Assembly: GCF_013371215.1 (NCBI RefSeq)
Contig: NZ_JABWMH010000002.1
Span: forward strand, 124,001-188,000
Direction of reading: 5' to 3'
From: Parasphingorhabdus flavimaris
GTDB taxonomy: Bacteria > Pseudomonadota > Alphaproteobacteria > Sphingomonadales > Sphingomonadaceae
DNA: 64,000 nt
Under the pieces are notes generated by a model that was given only the letters and a program-made list of their open reading frames with translations, was not told the origin of the DNA and searched no databases. A program made the translations under genes and the position numbers. Shown one piece after another: positions 8,818 to 19,226 of this stretch (position 1 is the first letter of the stretch; the number at the start of each line of letters is the position of its first letter).

Positions 8818-11245
8818 GGCTAAAATCGATAGCGGGTTGTTGAACCCGAGTACGCGCAAGGCGCAGACAGGCGTCCGGATAAGAGCGGCTTTGCTGGTTG
8901 TGGCGATGGTGGCTTCGGCCGGGCTGCTCTACTGGCAGGTGCAGAATATTGCCGTGATCAGCGCCTTTGTCGCTCTGGTTATGAGCATGACGGCGATCGC
9001 TTATTTTCTGAGGCCACAGGCGGCCTCGGCCGATCGAGACTATGCCGAACCGGGGGATTGGGCGGTCACCCGGATGGTCGCCGATCAGTCGGAAATCGGT
9101 CTGGCAATCACCGATCGGGCCGGCCGGCTGGTCTGCGCCAACGAGCTTTTCACCAAATGGTTCAATGGTCCGGCGGTTCCGCCAGAATTGCCGCTGCAGG
9201 CCGGCGGTAACGAACTGCTCGCGACCGCTGGCCGCACCGCCTGGCGGGATGGTCGCGGCTATGCTGAAGGCCTGAAGCGGGGGATCGCGGAATATAACGC
9301 CAAGGTCGTAAGGGCCGGGCAGGGCGACGAATATCTGCTGTGGCAGATGATCCCGCAAATTCAGGCGGACATACTCGACGACATGACCCGCCTGGTCAGT
9401 GGCGGCGGGGGCCGGGCCTTTTCGGAATCCGGAATTCTGGCAAGTGTCATAGGCGGCGAAGGACGGATACGGGCTTCCAACCAGGCCTTTGCGCTGCGCG
9501 CGACCGGCCGGGTGGATGCCAATATTGCCGGGCGCAATTTCATCAATTTCCTGCGTTCGGACGACAAGGGCACGATCTTTTTCGAACGGGAAGGGCGGCA
9601 TGGCACGCCGGTCCGGCTTTTCCATATCCCGCTTGACCGGGAAAAGGAGAAAGCCCCCGCGTTGATCCTGCTGATCGATGACGATGGCGGGATGGTCGAA
9701 CGCGGCAAGGCACTGGAGCAAGTTGAGTCAATGCTCTCTCTGCTGCCTCTGGGACTGGCGCTGACCGACCGTGACGGACGGTTCCTGTTCCTCAACGAGG
9801 CCTTTGCCAAAACCGCAGGCATTGGCGAGAAGGAGCAGCCGCTCTATCCTGGTGACCTGATGATCCGCGACGACAAGTCGGCGGTCGCCGATGCCGTGCG
9901 TCGCTACGCCAGCGGTCCGCCAAAGGCGGGCGATCTCGCGGTACGATTGCGCAATGGCGGCGAAGAACCGGTTGCGCTCGGCATTGCCGGCGTTCGCGGG
10001 CTCGGCGAAGCGGCGGTGCTGCTGTCCATTCGCGACAATAGCGAAGAATCGAAATTGAAGAGCCAGGTCGCGCAGGCGACCAAAATGCAGGCCGTCGGGC
10101 AGCTGGCCGGGGGCGTGGCGCATGATTTCAACAATATTCTGACCGCGATCATCGGCCATTGCGACCTCATGCTCCTGCGCCACGCGCCGGGTGACAGCGA
10201 TTATGACGATATCCAGCAGGTCAAGAATAACAGCAACCGGGCGGCCGGGCTGACTCGCCAGTTGCTCGCTTTTTCGCGCCAGCAGACGTTGCGGCCGCAA
10301 GTGCTGCAACTGCCCGACGTGGTGGCGGATGTTTCGAATCTGCTCAAGCGTCTGCTCGACGAGACGATCGAACTGGAGGTGCGGCATGGTCGTAATCTCG
10401 GTCTGGTGCGTGCAGATCCGGGGCAGCTCGAGCAGGTGATCATCAATCTCGGTGTCAACGCCCGCGATGCGATGCCAAAGGGCGGCAAGATTTCGATTTC
10501 GACCCGGTCGATCGGAGCCACCGATGTCCGGGCGCTAAAGAGCGATATTCTGCCGGTCGGCGACTATACCGCGTTGATCTTCACCGATTCCGGCAACGGC
10601 ATTCCCCCGCATGTCATCGGCAAGATTTTCGAACCGTTTTTCACCACCAAGGCCGTTGGCAAGGGCACTGGACTGGGGCTATCGACGGTATACGGGATCA
10701 TCAAGCAGTCCGGCGGCTATATTTTCGCCGATTCCACTCCCGGCCAAGGGACAACTTTCTCGATCTATTTCCCGGTCCACGTCCCGACGCAGGAAGATGT
10801 TGCGCGCGCCACTTTGAGTTCGCCGCCGGTCAAGGCCACGGCCCGAAAGGAACTGTGGGGCAATGGTCATATCCTGCTGGTCGAGGACGAGGACATGGTG
10901 CGGGCGGTCGCGGAACGTGCGCTGATCCGTCAGGGCTATACGGTGGAAACCGCCAGCGAGGGCGAGGAAGCCCTGGGCTTGCTCTCCGCCCGCGGAGACG
11001 CGGACCAGCCGTTCGATATCATCGTTTCGGATGTGGTGATGCCGAACATGGATGGGCCGACCATGGCCAAGCATGTTCGCAAACATTATCCCGACCTGCC
11101 GATCCTGTTCATGTCAGGCTATGCCGAGGAGCAATTGCGCAAATCGATCGATCTCGACAAGGTCAATTTCCTTCCCAAGCCGTTTTCAGTGGCGCAGATA
11201 GCCGAGGCGGTGGGAGAGACATTGGCCGAACATGCCAAGTCATAG
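8807..11245 (+). CDS. cckA: Hybrid histidine kinase CckA
   Basis: An 812-residue hybrid kinase. Two transmembrane segments (about residues 27-70) precede PAS-like regions (about 80-290 and 300-410). A HisKA domain carries H439 in GGVAHDFNNILTAI; the ATPase follows with GTGLGLSTVYGI, and a C-terminal receiver has phospho-acceptor D742 in IIVSDVVMPNMDG. This architecture and the H-box text are those of CckA, which phosphorylates ChpT and through it CtrA and CpdR in alphaproteobacteria. Inner membrane. It is the last gene of the dapA operon; 150 bp separate it from recA. Confidence 0.92.
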   Translation: MASKAKIDSGLLNPSTRKAQTGVRIRAALLVVAMVASAGLLYWQVQNIAVISAFVALVMSMTAIAYFLRPQAASADRDYAEPGDWAVTRMVADQSEIGLAITDRAGRLVCANELFTKWFNGPAVPPELPLQAGGNELLATAGRTAWRDGRGYAEGLKRGIAEYNAKVVRAGQGDEYLLWQMIPQIQADILDDMTRLVSGGGGRAFSESGILASVIGGEGRIRASNQAFALRATGRVDANIAGRNFINFLRSDDKGTIFFEREGRHGTPVRLFHIPLDREKEKAPALILLIDDDGGMVERGKALEQVESMLSLLPLGLALTDRDGRFLFLNEAFAKTAGIGEKEQPLYPGDLMIRDDKSAVADAVRRYASGPPKAGDLAVRLRNGGEEPVALGIAGVRGLGEAAVLLSIRDNSEESKLKSQVAQATKMQAVGQLAGGVAHDFNNILTAIIGHCDLMLLRHAPGDSDYDDIQQVKNNSNRAAGLTRQLLAFSRQQTLRPQVLQLPDVVADVSNLLKRLLDETIELEVRHGRNLGLVRADPGQLEQVIINLGVNARDAMPKGGKISISTRSIGATDVRALKSDILPVGDYTALIFTDSGNGIPPHVIGKIFEPFFTTKAVGKGTGLGLSTVYGIIKQSGGYIFADSTPGQGTTFSIYFPVHVPTQEDVARATLSSPPVKATARKELWGNGHILLVEDEDMVRAVAERALIRQGYTVETASEGEEALGLLSARGDADQPFDIIVSDVVMPNMDGPTMAKHVRKHYPDLPILFMSGYAEEQLRKSIDLDKVNFLPKPFSVAQIAEAVGETLAEHAKS

Positions 11246-11305
11246 CAAAGATATGTCTTTTTGTCGTTATCTTTCAGTAGAATAGACGCGAAGCAAAAAA
11301 TTCAT

Positions 11306-11320
11306 GTTCTCCCCTTGTTC
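11306..11320 (+). promoter_or_regulatory. LexA (SOS) box upstream of recA
   Basis: GTTC (11306-11309), seven bases, then GTTC (11317-11320): an exact match to the alphaproteobacterial LexA site GTTC-N7-GTTC. It ends 75 bp before the recA ATG. The second half-site also forms part of a 7-bp inverted repeat, TTGTTCT-ATG-AGAACAA (11315-11331). Confidence 0.85.
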
Positions 11321-11395
11321 TATGAGAACAAATGCGGTACATCATCACAATCATTGATTGATGATGGTTAAGCATTTAGCGAAGGGGACAGGCAA

Positions 11396-12484
11396 ATGGC
11401 CGGCAATTTAAAAGTCGTAGAATCGGATAATCAGTTGAACTCATCAGACAGACAAAAAGCATTGGACGCCGCATTGGCGCAAATCGATCGTGCCTTCGGC
11501 AAAGGCTCGGCGATGAAGCTCGGACAGCGCAAGGCGCTCGAAGTGGAGGCTATCTCTACCGGTAGCCTGGGACTGGATATTGCGCTTGGCATCGGGGGAT
11601 TGCCGAAAGGACGCGTGATCGAAGTCTATGGGCCGGAAAGCTCCGGTAAGACCACGCTCGCCTTGCACGTCATCGCCGAAGCGCAGAAAAACGGCGGCAC
11701 CGCTGCCTTTGTCGACGCGGAACATGCGCTCGACCCCGTTTATGCCAAGGCGCTGGGTGTCAATACCGACGAACTCATCATCTCCCAGCCCGATACCGGC
11801 GAGCAGGCGCTGGAGATTGTCGATACACTGGTCCGATCCAATGCGATCGACATATTGGTGGTCGACTCGGTCGCTGCTCTGGTGCCGCGCGCGGAAATCG
11901 AAGGCGAAATGGGCGATACCCATGTCGGCCTGCAAGCCCGCTTGATGAGTCAGGCGCTGCGCAAGTTGACCGGCTCGATCAGTCGATCCAAGTGTATGGT
12001 GATCTTCATCAACCAGATCCGCATGAAAATCGGCGTGATGTACGGCAATCCGGAAACCACCTCGGGCGGCAATGCGCTGAAATTCTATGCATCGGTCCGG
12101 CTCGACATCCGGCGCACCGGCCAGATCAAGGAACGCGACGATATCGTCGGCAACTCGACCCGGGTCAAAGTGGTCAAGAACAAGGTCGCTCCGCCGTTCA
12201 AGCAGGTCGAATTCGACATCATGTACGGCCAGGGCATTTCCAAGGTTGGCGAGATTATCGATCTCGGCGTGAAAGCCGGGGTTGTCGAGAAATCCGGCGC
12301 CTGGTTCTCCTATGACTCGGTCCGCATCGGGCAGGGGCGTGAGAATTCCAAACGCTTCCTTCTGGAAAATCCCGAGATGATGGCCAAGCTGGAAAATCAG
12401 ATCCGCGGCAAGCAGGAAGAAGTGGCCGAGGAAATGATGACCGGTCCGATTGGCAAGGCCGATGACGGCGATGACGAGAAATAG
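11396..12484 (+). CDS. recA: Recombinase RecA
   Basis: A 362-residue RecA. Walker A is GPESSGKTT with K85, loop L2 is intact ([16 protein letters not shown]), and the C-terminus is acidic as usual. It forms filaments on single-stranded DNA for strand exchange and stimulates LexA self-cleavage. Start ATG at 11396 follows GAAGGGGA. The upstream LexA box shows that it is SOS-regulated. A hairpin pair follows the stop. Confidence 0.98.
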   Translation: MAGNLKVVESDNQLNSSDRQKALDAALAQIDRAFGKGSAMKLGQRKALEVEAISTGSLGLDIALGIGGLPKGRVIEVYGPESSGKTTLALHVIAEAQKNGGTAAFVDAEHALDPVYAKALGVNTDELIISQPDTGEQALEIVDTLVRSNAIDILVVDSVAALVPRAEIEGEMGDTHVGLQARLMSQALRKLTGSISRSKCMVIFINQIRMKIGVMYGNPETTSGGNALKFYASVRLDIRRTGQIKERDDIVGNSTRVKVVKNKVAPPFKQVEFDIMYGQGISKVGEIIDLGVKAGVVEKSGAWFSYDSVRIGQGRENSKRFLLENPEMMAKLENQIRGKQEEVAEEMMTGPIGKADDGDDEK

Positions 12485-12494
12485 GTGACTGGAT

Positions 12495-12520
12495 CATCAA
12501 GACGGATAGCCGTCTTGATG
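12495..12520 (+). terminator. Hairpin directly after recA
   Basis: CATCAAGACGG and CCGTCTTGATG form a perfect 11-bp stem around a 4-base loop, starting about 10 bases after the recA stop. No T-run follows, so it may act as an mRNA 3' stabiliser or a weak terminator. Confidence 0.5.
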
Positions 12521-12633
12521 GTCGCGCCTACCGGTCGAAGATCTTTCCGGTGGGTCGGCTTGCGCCGAAACCGTGAAATCAGAATATTACCAGTTTTGCC
12601 GGATCACTCTCCCCCGAGGCGATCCCTGGCATA

Positions 12634-12678
12634 GGGCCGTCCTTCTGTCCCCCGACTGTAGGACGGCCCATTTTATTG
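12634..12678 (+). terminator. Second hairpin downstream of recA with a T-rich tail
   Basis: GGGCCGTCCT (12634-12643) pairs perfectly with AGGACGGCCC (12660-12669) around a 16-base loop and is followed by ATTTTATT. This is the better rho-independent terminator candidate for recA. Confidence 0.55.
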
Positions 12679-12798
12679 GCATTTCCTATCGGCAATAATG
12701 TTCCGAAATGTTGGAAAAGATTGACAACTGGCCGTTTACAACGCTTGCTTGGCCCCAACTTTGGCAAACTTTGCGCATTCCGGAAGGGCCTAATTGCA

Positions 12799-13425
12799 AT
12801 GACAATCATTCTGCATCATCTCGAAAACAGCCGCTCGCAACGCATAATCTGGCTGTTGGAGGAGCTTGGCCTCGACTATGAAATCAAGCGTTACGAACGC
12901 GACCCCAAAACCCAGAAGGCGCCGGCAAGTCTGAAGGCCATTCATCCGCTCGGCAAGTCGCCGATGATCGAGGATGATGGCGAAGTGATTATCGAAACCG
13001 CCGTGATCGCCGAATATCTGGTCGAGAAGGCCGGTGGAAAACTGGGTGCACCTGCCGACAAAAAGGGAGCGCGGCTTTACAACCAGTATCTCCATTTTGC
13101 CGAAGGTTCGATGATGCCGCCGCTCTATGGCCTGCTGGTGGTGGGACGTCTCGGCCCGCTCGGATGGCCGGCCCGCAAGCCGGTTGGCCAGATGGTCACG
13201 GACCTGCTCGTCTGGCTGGAAAGCGAACTGGCGGGCCGCGACTATTTTGCCGGTAGCCAGCTCACCGCGGCGGATATCATGATGAGCTTCCCGCTCGAGG
13301 CCTGCCAGGTTCGCGCGGGACTGGACGAACGCTATCCCAATCTGCTGGCCTGGCTGGAGCGTATCCATGCCCGCCCGCAATATCGCACGGCGCTCGAAAA
13401 GGGCGGCCCTTACGCTTATGCGTGA
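12799..13425 (+). CDS. Glutathione S-transferase family protein
   Basis: A 208-residue GST. The N-terminal thioredoxin fold (residues 1-80) has LENSRSQRIIWLLEELGLDYE, and HPLGKSPMIEDDGEVIIETAVIAEYL provides the cis-proline and the glutathione gamma-glutamyl contact (E-T/S). The helical C-terminal domain (about 90-205) ends in WLERIHARPQYRTAL. It conjugates glutathione to electrophiles or reduces peroxides; the substrate is unknown. ATG at 12799 follows GGAAGGG; a longer in-frame extension upstream has no GST homology. Cytoplasmic. Confidence 0.88.
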   Translation: MTIILHHLENSRSQRIIWLLEELGLDYEIKRYERDPKTQKAPASLKAIHPLGKSPMIEDDGEVIIETAVIAEYLVEKAGGKLGAPADKKGARLYNQYLHFAEGSMMPPLYGLLVVGRLGPLGWPARKPVGQMVTDLLVWLESELAGRDYFAGSQLTAADIMMSFPLEACQVRAGLDERYPNLLAWLERIHARPQYRTALEKGGPYAYA

Positions 13426-13480
13426 CGTTTGATCCATTCTCGGGATTGTCAACGGCAGATCGCTCGCCTAAGTCGAAACG

Positions 13481-16132
13481 ATGCAAACCACCAATGATAT
13501 CAGACGGTCTTTTCTAGACTATTTTGCCGCTCAGGGTCACGAGATCGTCCCCTCTTCGCCGCTCATTCCCTATAATGATCCGACGTTGATGTTCATCAAT
13601 GCGGGGATGGTCCCGTTCAAGAATATCTTCACCGGAGCGGAGAAAAGCCCTTATTCGACGGCCACTTCCAGCCAGAAGTGCGTTCGCGCCGGCGGCAAGC
13701 ACAATGATCTCGACAATGTCGGCTATACGGCGCGGCATCACACGTTCTTCGAGATGCTCGGCAATTTTTCGTTCGGCGATTATTTCAAGGAACAGGCGAT
13801 CCATCAGGCGTGGGACCTGATCACCAGAAACTGGGGCATTTCGCCCGACCGGCTGACCGTGACCGTCTATCATGATGATGATGAGGCCTTTGACCTGTGG
13901 AAGAAAATCGCCGGCCTGCCGGACGAGCGGATCATTCGCATCGCCACCGACGACAATTTCTGGTCGATGGGCGATACCGGACCCTGTGGTCCGTGCAGCG
14001 AGATTTTCTATGATCACGGCGAACATATTCCCGGCGGCCCTCCGGGCAGTCCGGATGAAGACGGCGACCGTTTCGTAGAAATCTGGAATCTGGTGTTCAT
14101 GCAATATGACCAGCGCGGTGAAGGCGATCGCGTTGATCTGCCCAAGCCGTCGATCGATACCGGCATGGGGCTGGAACGTGTGGCCGCTGTCATGCAGGGC
14201 GTGCACGACAATTACGACATCGACCTGTTCAAGGCGCTGATCGCGGAATCGGGATCGCTGACCGGCACGGCCACCACCGGCGACAACCAGGCCAGCCACC
14301 GGGTGATCGCCGATCATCTGCGCGCCTCTTCCTTCCTGGTTGCCGATGGCGTCCTGCCGTCCAACGAGGGTCGTGGCTACGTGCTGCGCCGTATCATGCG
14401 GCGGGCCATGCGCCACGCCCATTTGCTGGGTGCTGCCGATCCGCTGATGCACCGGATGGTCGGTTCGCTGACCGGTGAAATGGGCAATGCCTTTCCCGAG
14501 CTGATCCGCGCGCAACCGCTGATCGAGGAAACCTTGCTGCGTGAGGAAACCAATTTCCGGCAGACATTGGCCAATGGCCTGAAGCTGCTCGACGCGGAAA
14601 TCGTTGATATGGGCGAGGGCGATGTCCTGCCCGGGGCAACGGCGTTCAAGCTCTACGACACTTATGGCTTCCCCTATGATCTCACCGAAGATGCGCTGCG
14701 CGCCAAGTCACTGGGTGTCGATCGCGAAGGCTTCGACAAGGCAATGGCCGAGCAGAAGGCAGCCGCCCGCGCCGCATGGAAAGGCTCCGGCGACCAGGCT
14801 TCCGACACGGTCTGGTTCGACATTGCCGAGCGCGAAGGCAGTACCGAATTTACCGGCTATACGTCAGAGGAAGGCGAGGGCGTTGTCGTGGCTCTGGTCA
14901 GGGATGGTAGCGAAATTGAAACCGCGCAGAGCGGTGACACGGTCACGCTGCTGACCAATCAGACGCCATTTTACGGCGAAAGCGGCGGCCAGATGGGAGA
15001 TGCCGGCAAGATATCCGGTGAAGACGGTTTCGCCGCGAGCGTGACCGACACTCGAAAGCCGCTAGGACGGCTCCATGCCCATCAGATCGAAATCAAGTCG
15101 GGTTCGGTGTCGGTCGGCGACCTGGTTCATCTGAAAGTGGATGAAGACCGGCGTAGCGCGCTGCGTGCCAATCACAGCGCCACCCATTTGCTGCACAAGG
15201 CGTTGCGGCATCATCTTGGCGACCATGTGACCCAGAAGGGCAGTCTGGTCGCAGCCGACCGCCTGCGGTTCGACTTTTCGCACCCCTCTGCCCTGACCGA
15301 ATCCCAGATCAAGGCGGTCGAAGCGGATGTGAACGCGCAGATTCGCGGCAACAGCCCGGTCACCACCCGGCTGATGAGTCCCGACGAGGCGGTCGAAGCC
15401 GGCGCGCTAGCGCTTTTCGGCGAGAAATATGGCGAGGAAGTGCGTGTGCTTTCGATGGGCCGCGAGGCCGATCTCGATTATTCAGTAGAGCTGTGTGGTG
15501 GGACGCATGTCCACGCGCTCGGTGATATCGGGCTGATGGTGATCGTCTCTGAATCGGCGGTTGCCAGCGGAGTCAGAAGGATCGAAGCGCTTACCGGCGA
15601 AGCGGCACGGCTGTGGTTTGCCGATCGTGACGCCAAGCTCAAATCGATCGCAGCGACGCTGAAATCCTCACCCGAAGAAGCGGCTGACCGTGTCGCCATT
15701 CTGATGGAAGAGCGCAAGAAGCTCGACCGGGAACTGACCGAGGCGAAAACCGCGCTGGCGCTGGCCGGCGACGGTGGCGGCGGCGCGCAGGCGACCGAGA
15801 CAGAAACGATCGGCGATGTCGCGTTCAGCGGCAAGGTCATTCAGGGCCTGAACCCCAAGGAACTGCGCGGTCTGGTCGACCAGGCCAAGCAGCAACTGGG
15901 TAGCGGCGTCAGTGCTATGGTAGCCGTCAATGACGGCCGCGCGACGGTTGCGGTTGGTGTGACCGATGACCTGACCGAGCGACTGAGCGCTGTCGATCTG
16001 GTTCAGGCGGGCGTTGCAGCGGTCGGCGGCAAGGGCGGCGGCGGTCGTCCGGACATGGCGCAGGGAGGCGGTCCCGACGGGGCCAAGGCCGACGATGCGA
16101 TTGCGGCTATCAGGTCTGTTCTTGCGGGCTGA
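13481..16132 (+). CDS. alaS: Alanyl-tRNA synthetase
   Basis: An 883-residue class II synthetase, normal for the family. The catalytic domain carries the GMVPFKN and [19 protein letters not shown] motifs; the editing domain has [11 protein letters not shown] and [13 protein letters not shown] zinc ligands; the C-terminal C-Ala domain ends with [16 protein letters not shown]. It charges tRNA-Ala and hydrolyses Ser/Gly-tRNA-Ala. The 3' end overlaps the convergent antiporter gene by 23 bp. Confidence 0.97.
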   Translation: MQTTNDIRRSFLDYFAAQGHEIVPSSPLIPYNDPTLMFINAGMVPFKNIFTGAEKSPYSTATSSQKCVRAGGKHNDLDNVGYTARHHTFFEMLGNFSFGDYFKEQAIHQAWDLITRNWGISPDRLTVTVYHDDDEAFDLWKKIAGLPDERIIRIATDDNFWSMGDTGPCGPCSEIFYDHGEHIPGGPPGSPDEDGDRFVEIWNLVFMQYDQRGEGDRVDLPKPSIDTGMGLERVAAVMQGVHDNYDIDLFKALIAESGSLTGTATTGDNQASHRVIADHLRASSFLVADGVLPSNEGRGYVLRRIMRRAMRHAHLLGAADPLMHRMVGSLTGEMGNAFPELIRAQPLIEETLLREETNFRQTLANGLKLLDAEIVDMGEGDVLPGATAFKLYDTYGFPYDLTEDALRAKSLGVDREGFDKAMAEQKAAARAAWKGSGDQASDTVWFDIAEREGSTEFTGYTSEEGEGVVVALVRDGSEIETAQSGDTVTLLTNQTPFYGESGGQMGDAGKISGEDGFAASVTDTRKPLGRLHAHQIEIKSGSVSVGDLVHLKVDEDRRSALRANHSATHLLHKALRHHLGDHVTQKGSLVAADRLRFDFSHPSALTESQIKAVEADVNAQIRGNSPVTTRLMSPDEAVEAGALALFGEKYGEEVRVLSMGREADLDYSVELCGGTHVHALGDIGLMVIVSESAVASGVRRIEALTGEAARLWFADRDAKLKSIAATLKSSPEEAADRVAILMEERKKLDRELTEAKTALALAGDGGGGAQATETETIGDVAFSGKVIQGLNPKELRGLVDQAKQQLGSGVSAMVAVNDGRATVAVGVTDDLTERLSAVDLVQAGVAAVGGKGGGGRPDMAQGGGPDGAKADDAIAAIRSVLAG

Positions 16133-17939
16133 GTCCGTCGGGCACCAGATCGTCGGCGGTCGCCTGACCGGTAGATGTCGACATGGATTTCAGCTTGGGT
16201 TCGTGTTCCAGATCGCCTTCTTCCTGAATCTGCTTGCGGTAGATATCGCGCAATTCATGGATCGAGGCGATGACGGGTCCCATGGCAACGCCGTTTTCGA
16301 CCAGCACGGCCTCTGACAATTGCAGGGATCCCTCGAGCGCTTCTGGCACGGCATTGGTTGCGCCGGCCTGATAGAGTTCGGCGGCATGTTCAATGTCCCG
16401 CGCCCTCGCAATGATCGGCAAGTCGGGTACCCAGGCCCGGACCTTTTTGACAATCTGTACCGAGAGCACCGGCTCGTCCATCGTCAGGACCAGAGCCTTT
16501 GCATGGCCAAGCCGCAAACGGTCGAGCATTTCGTTGCGGGACACATTGCCGAACATGATCGGATAGCCCTCGCGGCGGGCTCTGGCGACGGTGTCGATAT
16601 TGGTCTCCACCGCGAGATATTTCTGATTATGGGTGGTCAGCAGGTCGGCGATCAGCTTGCCCACCCGGCCAAAGCCGATGATGATGGTCTGCTGCGCTTC
16701 CACCGGCAATTCATCGGAGGCTGTGCCACCGCCGCTGCGCATTTCCATACGCCGCGCGATGTCATGGCCGAAACGGGCCAGCAGCGGCGTGATGGTCAGG
16801 CCGATGGCGGTGACAATCTGCCAGAAGGCCGCGGTCTGTGGCTGGATCAGCTGCGCTTGCGTGGCGGCCGCCAGGACAATCAATGTGGTTTCGGAGGGAC
16901 TGGCCATCAGGACGCCGGCTTCGGTGGCGGTGCCGGCCCGGGCACCGGCGAAGCGGAGCAGGCTGCCGGTGACCACCGCTTTTACCAGCACGACGCCGAC
17001 GACGGCGGTAACCAGGCTGGCCCAGTTTTCAATCACCACGCGAATATCGACCTGCATACCGACGGTGATCAGGAATACGCCCAGCGCCAGTCCCTTGAAC
17101 GGCTGCGTGATGACCTCGACTTCGCCGTGATATTCGGTTTCTGCGATCAGCAGACCCGCGAGCAGGGCGCCGACGATCGGTGACAATCCGGTTGCGGCGG
17201 TCGCCAGACTGGCGAGGATGATGACGAGCAGGCTTACCGCCAGAAACAGTTCGGGGCTCTTGGTCCGTGCCGCCTGGGCAAAAATTCGCGGAAGAACGAG
17301 CCGTCCGAGAACAAGCATGCCGACAATGACCGCACCGCCCAGCAGCAATGTTCGTCCCAGATCATCCCAGCCGCCATCGGCGGTGATCGCGGGAGAGATC
17401 GCGCCGAGCAGGAAAATGATCGGAACAATGGCGACGTCCTCGAACAGAAGCATCGCCAGCGCCGCGCGGCCAACCGGGCTTTTCGTGCCGGACATGGGAA
17501 GCACCAGAGCTGTCGACGACAGCGCCAGCGCCAGCCCCAGCCCGAGCGCGCCGGGGGCATTCTGGCCGAGAAGATAGAGAACAGACGCAATGATCAATCC
17601 GGATGCCAGCAACTCCGCCGCGCCGACGCGGAAAACGAGCCGGCGGAGCGACCAGAGGCGTTTGAACGACAGTTCCAGTCCGATCGAGAAGAGCAGCAAT
17701 ATGATCCCCATTTCGGCGAACGGCTCGATTGCCTCGCGATCGCTAATGGTGACGAATTGCAGCCAGGAATATTGGTTCTGCAACGATCCCAGTCCCGAGG
17801 GACCGAGCAGGATGCCGACCAGAATGAATCCGATGATCGGCGTGATCCTGAACCGGGCAAATGCGGGAATTATGATTCCTGCCGCACCGAGAATCACGAT
17901 GGCGTCAATGAAGGCTGGGTTTTCGAGCGGACTGTGCAT
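16110..17939 (-). CDS. CPA2-family cation:proton antiporter with TrkA-N domain (KefB-like)
   Basis: A 609-residue inner-membrane protein. About twelve transmembrane spans fill residues 10-390, with the glycine/proline-rich [14 protein letters not shown] and [11 protein letters not shown] stretches of CPA2 exchangers. From about residue 415 there is a TrkA-N Rossmann domain ([16 protein letters not shown]) for NAD(H) gating. Such proteins exchange K+ or Na+ for H+, often under electrophilic or alkaline stress. No kefF/kefG partner is adjacent, so glutathione gating is unproven. The last 23 bp overlap alaS tail to tail. Confidence 0.87.
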   Translation of the reverse strand: MHSPLENPAFIDAIVILGAAGIIIPAFARFRITPIIGFILVGILLGPSGLGSLQNQYSWLQFVTISDREAIEPFAEMGIILLLFSIGLELSFKRLWSLRRLVFRVGAAELLASGLIIASVLYLLGQNAPGALGLGLALALSSTALVLPMSGTKSPVGRAALAMLLFEDVAIVPIIFLLGAISPAITADGGWDDLGRTLLLGGAVIVGMLVLGRLVLPRIFAQAARTKSPELFLAVSLLVIILASLATAATGLSPIVGALLAGLLIAETEYHGEVEVITQPFKGLALGVFLITVGMQVDIRVVIENWASLVTAVVGVVLVKAVVTGSLLRFAGARAGTATEAGVLMASPSETTLIVLAAATQAQLIQPQTAAFWQIVTAIGLTITPLLARFGHDIARRMEMRSGGGTASDELPVEAQQTIIIGFGRVGKLIADLLTTHNQKYLAVETNIDTVARARREGYPIMFGNVSRNEMLDRLRLGHAKALVLTMDEPVLSVQIVKKVRAWVPDLPIIARARDIEHAAELYQAGATNAVPEALEGSLQLSEAVLVENGVAMGPVIASIHELRDIYRKQIQEEGDLEHEPKLKSMSTSTGQATADDLVPDGLSPQEQT

Positions 17940-17999
17940 GGGGCGACTCTATACGCGAACGATGCTATTTGTCAGCAGCTTACGTGATGGAAGGCGCGA

Positions 18000-19226
18000 A
18001 TGATGGAAATGGATCGGGATATTGTGGTCGTCGGCGGCGGTCCGGCGGGGATGATGGCGGGATTGCTGTTCGCTCGCGCCGGATTGAAAGTGGCTGTGCT
18101 GGAGAAACATGCCGACTTTCTTCGGGATTTCCGCGGGGACACGGTTCACCCGTCGACGCTCGAGCTGTTCCATCAGCTGGGCATGCTGGATGAATTGCTG
18201 CAATTGCCACATAGCAGGCTGGAGCAAGCCTCGATCGATATCGCCGGTCGCCGGATGAAGGCCGTCGACTTTCGCCATTTGCCGGTGGCGGCGCCCTATA
18301 TAGCGATGATGCCGCAATGGGATTTGCTCGATTTCATCGCGCGCAAGGCAAGGCATTATCGCGGCTTTGACTTGCGGATGGAGACCGAAGCGGTGGACCT
18401 TCTCTACGACAAGACCGACCGGGTTTGCGGGGTCAAGACGCGCGACGGGCAGAGCCTGAATGCCGGGCTGGTCATCGCTGCCGATGGCAGAAGGTCGGTG
18501 TTGCGCGGCAAAGCCGAACTGCCGTTGCGGAATATCGGCGCGCCAATGGATGTTCTGTGGTTCCGCATCAACAAGCCGGAGGGGCAGGGCGGTGACGTCT
18601 TCGGAACCGTGCAAGCGGGCAGGTTCATGGTGCTGATCGACCGCAATGATTATTATCAATGCGCCTATATCGTCAACAAGGGACAGGCCGATCAGGTGAA
18701 GGCCGCAGGGCTGGACGCGTTTCGCGCGGGATTGCGCTCGCTTGTCCCGGATCTGACTGCGGCGTTCAATCAAATCATCAGCTGGGACCAGGTCAAGATG
18801 CTGGAAGTGGCGCTTGATCGCCTTGAGCGCTGGCATCGTCCGGGATTGCTGGCGATTGGCGATGCAGCGCACGCAATGTCGCCGATTGGCGGTGTCGGGA
18901 TCAATATGGCGGTGCAGGACGCCGTCTCAGCGGCTAATATTCTGGCCGGCCCAATGGCGGCGGGAGAGGATCCCGATCCGCTGCTGGAGCAGGTCTGCGC
19001 GCGCCGGATAAAGCCGGTGCGGCGGATGCAGACGCTGCAGAAACTTGCTCAGGACAGGGTGATTGCGCCGCTGTTGCGACGGGCAAAGCCGATCGAGAGG
19101 CCGCTATTTGCATTGAGGTTGCTAAACCGGGTGCCGTTGCTGCGACGGATTCCCGGGCGGGTCATCGGATTGGGATTCGGGCGAGAGGATATCCAATCGC
19201 CCGAAGCTCCCACCATTCCGGAATGA
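18000..19226 (+). CDS. FAD-dependent monooxygenase (PHBH/UbiH fold)
   Basis: A 408-residue flavoprotein. The dinucleotide-binding motif VVVGGGPAGMMAG lies at residues 9-21, a DG motif at VIAADGRRSVLRG, and the second FAD motif in GDAAHAMSPIGGVGINMAVQDA. This is the class A aromatic hydroxylase fold. The substrate cannot be told; 6-hydroxynicotinate or quinone-ring hydroxylation are possibilities. Starts at ATG 18000, with a second ATG at 18003, behind GAAGG. Its stop abuts the stop of the convergent icd gene with no base between. Confidence 0.85.
   Translation: MMEMDRDIVVVGGGPAGMMAGLLFARAGLKVAVLEKHADFLRDFRGDTVHPSTLELFHQLGMLDELLQLPHSRLEQASIDIAGRRMKAVDFRHLPVAAPYIAMMPQWDLLDFIARKARHYRGFDLRMETEAVDLLYDKTDRVCGVKTRDGQSLNAGLVIAADGRRSVLRGKAELPLRNIGAPMDVLWFRINKPEGQGGDVFGTVQAGRFMVLIDRNDYYQCAYIVNKGQADQVKAAGLDAFRAGLRSLVPDLTAAFNQIISWDQVKMLEVALDRLERWHRPGLLAIGDAAHAMSPIGGVGINMAVQDAVSAANILAGPMAAGEDPDPLLEQVCARRIKPVRRMQTLQKLAQDRVIAPLLRRAKPIERPLFALRLLNRVPLLRRIPGRVIGLGFGREDIQSPEAPTIPE

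Larger units (their letters stand above)
12485..12798. other. Intergenic region between recA and the glutathione transferase gene
   Basis: These 314 bp hold two hairpins (12495-12520 and 12634-12669, listed separately) and no supported gene. A TTGACA at 12721-12726 could be a -35 element for the downstream gene, but I see no good -10 box at the right distance. Confidence 0.6.
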
